Origin: UMGS1613 sp963616135
GTDB taxonomy: Bacteria; Bacillota_I; Bacilli_A; RF39; UBA660
Direction of reading: 5' to 3'
Length of the DNA: 64,000 nt
Assembly: GCA_963616135.1 (NCBI GenBank)
Contig: CAVEJT010000001.1
Coordinates: 1 to 64,000 of the forward strand
The position numbers and the translations under genes are program-made. The notes beneath the pieces were generated by a model. It saw only the letters and a program-made list of their open reading frames with translations. It did no database searches and had not been told where the DNA came from. Positions 59,208-64,000 of this stretch are shown here, one piece after another; position 1 is the first letter of the stretch, and each line of letters opens with the position of its first letter.

Positions 59208-59600
59208 ATGGTAACAGATCCAATCGCAGATATGCTTACTCGTATACGTAATGCAAATCAAATGCGATATAAAGAAGTTGAAGTACCCGCTTCAAAAATG
59301 AAAAATGAAATTGCTAGAATATTAAAATCTACAGGTTTTATAGTAGACTATAAAATAAAGAAAAGTAATATTCAAGATATCCTTGTTTTATCTTTAAAAT
59401 ATGTGGACAAGGAACGTGTAATTACTGGTCTTAAAAGAATTTCTAAACCAGGATTACGTGTATATGTAAAAGCTGAAGAAGTTCCTACTGTTTTAAATGG
59501 ATTAGGTATAGCAATTATCTCAACATCAAAAGGTGTTATGACAGATAAAGAAGCTAGAGCTAACTCATTAGGTGGAGAAGTATTAGCTTACATTTGGTAG
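59208..59600 (+). CDS. rpsH: 30S ribosomal protein S8 (uS8)
   Basis: 130 residues. DPIADMLTRIRNANQMRYKE, LKRISKPGLRVYVKAEEVPT and STSKGVMTDKEARANSLGGE are typical. S8 binds helix 21 of 16S rRNA and often represses the spc operon in other bacteria. Confidence 0.98.
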   Translation: MVTDPIADMLTRIRNANQMRYKEVEVPASKMKNEIARILKSTGFIVDYKIKKSNIQDILVLSLKYVDKERVITGLKRISKPGLRVYVKAEEVPTVLNGLGIAIISTSKGVMTDKEARANSLGGEVLAYIW

Positions 59601-59615
59601 AAAGGAAGGAATCTT

Positions 59616-60149
59616 ATGAGTCGAGTTGGAAATAGAAAATTAGAAATACCAACTGGTGTAACTGTTACAGTTAATGGAAATACAGTTTCAGTAAAAGGAC
59701 CAAAAGGAGAACTTTCTACTGAAATAAATGAAAACATTACTGTTAATATTAATGAAAATGAAATAACTTTAACTAGAAAAAATGATAATTTTAAAAATTT
59801 TCATGGAACAGCAAATGCTAATATCAGAAACATGATTATTGGTGTAACTGAAGGATTTGAGAAAAAACTTGAATCTGTAGGTGTAGGTTATCGTTTTCAA
59901 TTAAAAGGTGCAGAATTAGTTGTAACAGCTGGTTATTCACATCCAGTAGTAGTTGCTATTCCTGAGGGATTAAAATTAGAAGTTCCAAGTAATACGGAAT
60001 TATTTGTAAGAGGAATAGATAAACAATTAGTTGGTGAGTTTGCAGCTAATGTAAGAAAAATAAGAAAACCTGAACCATATAAAGGAAAAGGTATTCGTTA
60101 TGCTGACGAACATATTCGTCGTAAAGAAGGAAAGAAAGCTTCTAAATAA
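59616..60149 (+). CDS. rplF: 50S ribosomal protein L6 (uL6)
   Basis: 177 residues; MSRVGNRKLEIPTGVTVTVN, KKLESVGVGYRFQLKGAELV and IRKPEPYKGKGIRYADEHIR are diagnostic. Located near the factor-binding site. Confidence 0.98.
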   Translation: MSRVGNRKLEIPTGVTVTVNGNTVSVKGPKGELSTEINENITVNINENEITLTRKNDNFKNFHGTANANIRNMIIGVTEGFEKKLESVGVGYRFQLKGAELVVTAGYSHPVVVAIPEGLKLEVPSNTELFVRGIDKQLVGEFAANVRKIRKPEPYKGKGIRYADEHIRRKEGKKASK

Positions 60150-60172
60150 TTAAGAGTAAAGGAGAGAGAGTT

Positions 60173-60535
60173 ATGATCAATAAAATAGACCGTAATAAAG
60201 CACGTGAGGCAAGACATGCTCGTGTTAGAAATAAAATAATAGGTACACCAACTGTTCCTAGATTAAATGTATTTAGATCAAACAACAATATTTTTGCTCA
60301 AATCATTGATGATGAAGCTTCTAAAACTTTAGTAAGTGCATCTTCTATAGATAAAGAGTTAAAGTTAAAAAACGGTGGAAACATCGAAGCTGCTGAAAAA
60401 GTAGGAGAGTTACTTGCTAAAAGAGCTAAAAAAGCAAAAATAACAAAGGTAGTTTTCGATAGAGGTGGATACCTTTATCATGGACGTGTAAAAGCACTTG
60501 CTGATTCTGCACGTGAAAACGGATTAGAATTCTAA
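60173..60535 (+). CDS. rplR: 50S ribosomal protein L18 (uL18)
   Basis: 120 residues. RHARVRNKIIGTPTVPRLNV, VGELLAKRAKKAKITKVVFD and YLYHGRVKALADSARENGLE match. Binds 5S rRNA with L5. Confidence 0.97.
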   Translation: MINKIDRNKAREARHARVRNKIIGTPTVPRLNVFRSNNNIFAQIIDDEASKTLVSASSIDKELKLKNGGNIEAAEKVGELLAKRAKKAKITKVVFDRGGYLYHGRVKALADSARENGLEF

Positions 60536-60548
60536 TAGGAGGGTAATG

Positions 60549-61139
60549 ATGGAAAAAGAAATCGAAAAAGTAGAAGAAGTTAAATCTACTAAAAAAGTAG
60601 AAAAAACTGAAAGAAAACCTCGTCAATCAAAAGAAAAACGTCAACCAAGACAAAGACAACAAAAGCTTTATGAAGAAGAAGTAATTTCTATTGGACGTGT
60701 TACAAAAGTAACAAAAGGTGGACGTCATTTCCGCTTCTCAGCAGTTGTAGTTGTTGGTGATAGAAAAGGTAAAGTTGGACTTGGTACTGGAAAATCAAAT
60801 GAAGTTCCAGATGCTATTAAAAAAGCAAGTCAAGCTGCACAAAAAAATATAGTTAAAGTTTCAATAGTTGAAGAGCGTACAATACCACATGAAGCAATTG
60901 GTGTATGTGGAGCGAGTCGCGTTATGTTAAAACCTGCTAACAAAGGTACTGGAGTTAAAGCTGGTGGACCAGTTAGATCAGTATTAGAAATGGCAGGAGT
61001 TAAAGATATTTTATCTAAATCTTTAGGTTCAAGTACAAAAGTTAATATGGCTTATGCAACACTTGAAGCATTAAAATCACAAAGAACAATTGAAGAAGTA
61101 GCTCGCCTACGTGGAAAAAAAGTAGAGGAGATAAGATAA
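60549..61139 (+). CDS. rpsE: 30S ribosomal protein S5 (uS5) with N-terminal extension
   Basis: 196 residues, about 30 more than usual. The first 40 residues are a lysine/glutamate/arginine-rich tail (EKEIEKVEEVKSTKKVEKTE, then KPRQSKEKRQPRQRQQK) before the conserved ISIGRVTKVTKGGRHFRFSA. GTGIPH-type motifs are normal (RTIPHEAIGVCGASRVMLKP). Either the ATG at 60546 or at 60549 may be used; the second has better spacing from AGGAGGG. rplO follows after one base, so rpmD is absent here. Confidence 0.96.
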   Translation: MEKEIEKVEEVKSTKKVEKTERKPRQSKEKRQPRQRQQKLYEEEVISIGRVTKVTKGGRHFRFSAVVVVGDRKGKVGLGTGKSNEVPDAIKKASQAAQKNIVKVSIVEERTIPHEAIGVCGASRVMLKPANKGTGVKAGGPVRSVLEMAGVKDILSKSLGSSTKVNMAYATLEALKSQRTIEEVARLRGKKVEEIR

Positions 61140-61140
61140 T

Positions 61141-61584
61141 ATGAAACTACATGAATTAAAACCTAGTGAAGGTGCTTTTAAAACTAGTAAGAGATTAGGT
61201 CGTGGAGTTGCATCAGGACATGGTAAAACTAGTGGAAAAGGACATAAAGGACAAAATGCTAGAAGTGGTGGAGGAGTAAGACCTGGATTTGAAGGTGGAC
61301 AATTACCATTATTTAGACGTTTACCAAAAAGAGGTTTCTCTAATGCTATGTTTAAAAAAGAATATGCAACAATTAATGTTAGTGATTTAGATAAATTTGA
61401 AGATGGAGCAGTAGTTACTCCAGAATTATTAAAAGAAATGGGAATTTTGAAGAAACAACTTTCAGGAGTTAAAGTTTTAGGAAATGGTGAATTAACTAAA
61501 AAGTTAACTGTTAAAGCTCACAAATTCTCAAACTCAGCAATAGAAAAAATAGAATCAAAAGGTGGAAAAGCTGAGGTGATTTAA
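61141..61584 (+). CDS. rplO: 50S ribosomal protein L15 (uL15)
   Basis: 147 residues; MKLHELKPSEGAFKTSKRLG, RGVASGHGKTSGKGHKGQNA, GGVRPGFEGGQLPLFRRLPK and SKGGKAEVI are typical. Located one base after rpsE and one base before secY. The usual L30 gene between rpsE and rplO is missing. Confidence 0.97.
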   Translation: MKLHELKPSEGAFKTSKRLGRGVASGHGKTSGKGHKGQNARSGGGVRPGFEGGQLPLFRRLPKRGFSNAMFKKEYATINVSDLDKFEDGAVVTPELLKEMGILKKQLSGVKVLGNGELTKKLTVKAHKFSNSAIEKIESKGGKAEVI

Positions 61585-61585
61585 T

Positions 61586-62839
61586 ATGTTTGCAAACATT
61601 AAGCAAATATTTAATTCAAAGAATAAAGATATTTTAAAAAGAGTATTATTTACCTTAGCTGCCTTATTTGTATTTAAAATTGGAACTTCAATAATAGTTC
61701 CAGGAGTTAAAGTTAATACTTCAGGAATGTCATTTCTAGAAGTTATTAATGCAATGAGTGGTGGAGCATTTACAAAAGCAAGTATATTTGCTTTAGGTGT
61801 AACACCATATATTACCGCGCAAATAATAATTCAATTGTTAAGTGCTGATATAGTACCTTATCTTTCTGAATTAGCTAAACAAGGTGGTGTAGGTAGAAAA
61901 AAATTAGATCAAATAACTAGAATAGCAGGTATAGCACTTGCATTTATTCAAGGTTATTTATATTCCTATGCATACATAGGAAATGGTAATCCAATGGATT
62001 ATATGTTATATTCACTTATTTTAACAGCAGGAACAGCATTCTTAATGTGGATAGCTGATCAAATAACTGTTAAAGGAATTGGAAATGGTATGTCACTTAT
62101 AATAATGGCTGGTATTCTTACAGTTATACCTAGTATGTTTAAAAACTTATGGGTAGAATTATTTGCTAAAGGATTTATTGGTATTGTTATATTTGCAGCT
62201 TTTGTATTAGTTTTCTTAGCTATAATAGTAGGTGTTATTTATGTTGAATCAGCAGAAAGAAGAATACCTATTCAATATGCTAATAAATCAACTAGTATGG
62301 CTGGTGGACAAAATTACATTCCATTTAAACTAAATAGTGCAGGAGTTATGCCAGTAATATTTGCATCAGCACTTTTATCAATTCCTCAGATAATAGCATC
62401 TGTAGTAAAAAAAGAAAGTTTTACATTATTTGTAAATAACTATCTTACTTATACAAATGGTGTTGGTTTAATTCTATATGTATTATTGATTTTAGCATTT
62501 GCTTACTTTTATACATTTATGCAATTAAAACCATCTGAATTATCAGAAAACTTAAGTAAAAATGGTGGATATATTCCAGGTATAAGACCAGGAAAAGAAA
62601 CTGTTGAATATGTTAAGACAGTGTTAAAAAGAATAACAATTGTAGGAGCTGTATTCTTAACAGTTCTAGCCATTCTTCCAATTGTATTTGACAAAGTTTC
62701 TAACTTAACTACATCTATTACGATTAGTGGTACAGGACTATTGATTGTTGTAGGAGTAGCACTTGAGACATTTAAACAATTAGAAAGTCAGTTAGCAAAC
62801 CGTACATATACTAGAGGAAGAAGGGGAAGAAGAAAATAA
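61586..62839 (+). CDS. secY: Preprotein translocase subunit SecY
   Basis: Channel of the Sec translocase, 417 residues and ten membrane segments. MSFLEVINAMSGGAFTKASI, the plug-and-helix LGVTPYITAQIIIQLLSADI, IKGIGNGMSL-type text (VKGIGNGMSLIIMAG), ESAERRIPIQYANKST and NGGYIPGIRPGKETVEY are diagnostic. Works with SecA/SecE and with YidC (14.5 kb). It overlaps adk by one base. Confidence 0.98.
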   Translation: MFANIKQIFNSKNKDILKRVLFTLAALFVFKIGTSIIVPGVKVNTSGMSFLEVINAMSGGAFTKASIFALGVTPYITAQIIIQLLSADIVPYLSELAKQGGVGRKKLDQITRIAGIALAFIQGYLYSYAYIGNGNPMDYMLYSLILTAGTAFLMWIADQITVKGIGNGMSLIIMAGILTVIPSMFKNLWVELFAKGFIGIVIFAAFVLVFLAIIVGVIYVESAERRIPIQYANKSTSMAGGQNYIPFKLNSAGVMPVIFASALLSIPQIIASVVKKESFTLFVNNYLTYTNGVGLILYVLLILAFAYFYTFMQLKPSELSENLSKNGGYIPGIRPGKETVEYVKTVLKRITIVGAVFLTVLAILPIVFDKVSNLTTSITISGTGLLIVVGVALETFKQLESQLANRTYTRGRRGRRK

Positions 62840-63492
62840 TGAAAAATATTATATTAATAGCTGCTCCAGCTGCTGGAAAAGGTACTGAAGCAGTAAGACT
62901 TAAAGAAGAATTTAATATGCCTCATATATCAACTGGTGACTTGCTTAGAGCAGCTGTTGCTAAAGGAGATAAAAGAGGTGAAGAAATTAATGAACTTATT
63001 TCAAATGGTAAGTTTGTTAGCGATGATATAGTATTAGATCTTCTTAAAGAAAGAATATTACAATCAGACTGTGATAATGGATATATTTTAGATGGATTTC
63101 CAAGAAATGTATCCCAAGCAGAAGCTTATGATAAAATTTTAAAAGAAATAAATAGAAATGTAGGTATAGTATTAGTTTTAGATATTGATAAGGAAATTGC
63201 AAAATCACGTATAAGTGGTAGATGGTCTTGTCCACAATGTGGAAGAGTTTACAATATTAATAATGTTGAGTTAAAACCTAAAAATGATGGCCTATGTGAT
63301 GATTGCAATGTAAATCTAACTCATAGATCAGATGATAATCCTGATACATATGAGGAAAGATATGATGCATATCTAGAAAAGACTGAACCATTAATTTCAT
63401 ATTATGATAAATTAGGAATTGTTTATCATGTAGATTCTGGTGTTTCGTCAGAAGAAACTCACAGACAAGTTGTAAGAATATTAGGAGAGTAA
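62839..63492 (+). CDS. adk: Adenylate kinase
   Basis: Balances AMP, ADP and ATP, 217 residues. The P-loop reads IILIAAPAAGKGTEAVRLKE, against GPPGAGKGTQA in most: Ala replaces the first two Gly and Glu replaces Gln, while the catalytic Lys and Gly-Lys-Gly-Thr remain. HISTGDLLRAA, DGFPRNVSQAEA and the zinc LID (CPQC ... CDDC, about residues 130-153) are normal. The last metal ligand is Cys, a four-cysteine LID. Overlaps secY by one base. Confidence 0.95.
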   Translation: MKNIILIAAPAAGKGTEAVRLKEEFNMPHISTGDLLRAAVAKGDKRGEEINELISNGKFVSDDIVLDLLKERILQSDCDNGYILDGFPRNVSQAEAYDKILKEINRNVGIVLVLDIDKEIAKSRISGRWSCPQCGRVYNINNVELKPKNDGLCDDCNVNLTHRSDDNPDTYEERYDAYLEKTEPLISYYDKLGIVYHVDSGVSSEETHRQVVRILGE

Positions 63493-63493
63493 T

Positions 63494-64000
63494 ATGATAA
63501 GTATTAAAACTCCAAGAGAGATAGAATTAATGCGTGTGGCTGGTGAAATAGTAGGAGATACACACAAGTATTTAATTCCTTATTTAAAACCGGGAATTAC
63601 TACTAAAGAAATAGATACACTAGCCCGCGATTATATCATTAAAAGAGGAGCTACTCCATCTTGTTATAATTATGATGGTTATCCTGGAAATATATGTATT
63701 TCAATTAATGATGAAGTTGTTCATGGAATAGCAGGGAAAAGAAAATTAAAAGATGGCGATATAGTTACTTTAGATATATGTGCTTGCTATAAGGGATATC
63801 ATGGCGATAGTGCTTGGACATATCCTGTTGGAAATATATCTAATGAAGTAAGATATTTGCTAGATCACACAGAAAAAGCACTTTACATAGGTCTAGAACA
63901 AATAAAGGCTGGAGCTCATGTGGGTGATATTGGATATGCTATTGAACAATATGCTTTAGATCATAATTTAGGTGTAGTAAAAGAATTAGTAGGTCATGGA
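63494..64000 (+). CDS. map: Methionine aminopeptidase type I, partial (runs off the right edge)
   Basis: Removes the initiator Met. The frame opens at the ATG at 63494, one base after adk ends, and stays open to the end (169 residues): MISIKTPREIELMRVAGEIV, CISINDEVVHGIAGKRKLKD, GDIVTLDICACYKGYHGDSA and VVKELVGHG. Metal ligands Asp (TLDICA), Asp (HGDSA) and His (VGHG) are in place; the final two Glu lie outside. infA and rpmJ-rpsM genes would be expected next. Confidence 0.93.
   Translation, partial: MISIKTPREIELMRVAGEIVGDTHKYLIPYLKPGITTKEIDTLARDYIIKRGATPSCYNYDGYPGNICISINDEVVHGIAGKRKLKDGDIVTLDICACYKGYHGDSAWTYPVGNISNEVRYLLDHTEKALYIGLEQIKAGAHVGDIGYAIEQYALDHNLGVVKELVGHG

Noticed and set aside
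1..64000. tRNA, rRNA, insertion sequences, prophage, CRISPR arrays, T-box or common riboswitches
   Set aside because: No tRNA or rRNA sequence, no transposase or integrase, no cas gene, and no recognisable T-box, TPP, SAM, FMN or yybP-ykoY element was seen in any gap.

Overview
The window comes from the chromosome of a very AT-rich, low-GC Bacillota (Firmicutes) bacterium. It contains the replication origin in the usual Firmicutes layout. On the left arm (minus strand) are dnaA, dnaN, recF, gyrB, gyrA, tadA, dnaX, ebfC, recR, bofA and holB. On the right arm (plus strand) are rpmH, rnpA, yidC, khpB, mnmE, mnmG, rsmG and noc. Nearly every gene is co-oriented with replication; the exceptions are XRE/ddl, one membrane gene at 49.3 kb, a small ORF at 52.2 kb and a pseudogene at 32.3 kb. 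MnmE and other conserved proteins end on TGA exactly where their families end, so TGA is a stop and this is not a code-4 mycoplasma. BofA, SpoIIR, Soj/Spo0J and Noc point to a sporulating lineage or one descended from sporulators. A ComK homologue sits between dnaN and recF. I would place the organism in an uncultured Bacilli-like lineage but cannot name it.

Layout. 1-13.5 kb: replication and recombination genes. A 548-bp gap between tadA and gyrA carries nine parS sites around the gene for the small SRP RNA (ffs). 12.05-14.0 kb: bipartite oriC with DnaA boxes on both sides of dnaA. 14-22 kb: rpmH to rsmG, then a Noc with a long repeated disordered linker. 22-30 kb: uvrB, a YvlD-like protein, lgt, an amino-acid symporter, ung, an EEP-fold protein, spoIIR and an MntP-like exporter. 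30.0-32.6 kb: an accessory island with an HTH-like protein, a roughly 215-nt structured non-coding RNA, a DUF2828/TROVE-like protein with a von Willebrand A domain, and a broken P-loop ATPase gene. 32.7-41.4 kb: murA, an SGNH-like protein, a BI-1 protein, rpmE, a YetF-like protein, and Nudix, nuclease, HD and flavodoxin genes, then typA. 41.4-52.5 kb: ddl, soj-spo0J, mscS, DUF951, an AbgT-like transporter, ychF, rpsF-ssb-rpsR and a sigma-70 factor. 52.5-64 kb: the S10-spc ribosomal operon from rpsJ through secY, adk and the start of map, with rpmD missing between rpsE and rplO.

How the genes work together. The origin, DnaA, DNA polymerase clamp and loader subunits, and gyrase form the initiation and elongation set. 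Spo0J with its parS cluster, Soj and Noc form the segregation and nucleoid-occlusion set. The residues that set ParB and Noc DNA specificity are visible and agree with the two kinds of site found here.

The best candidate for an undescribed system is the 30.0-32.3 kb island. It pairs a Ro60-like (DUF2828) protein with its own structured RNA, which has an enclosing stem, three helices or hairpins and a possible pseudoknot. The RNA ends next to the ribosome-binding site of the protein gene and is insulated upstream by two tandem terminators.
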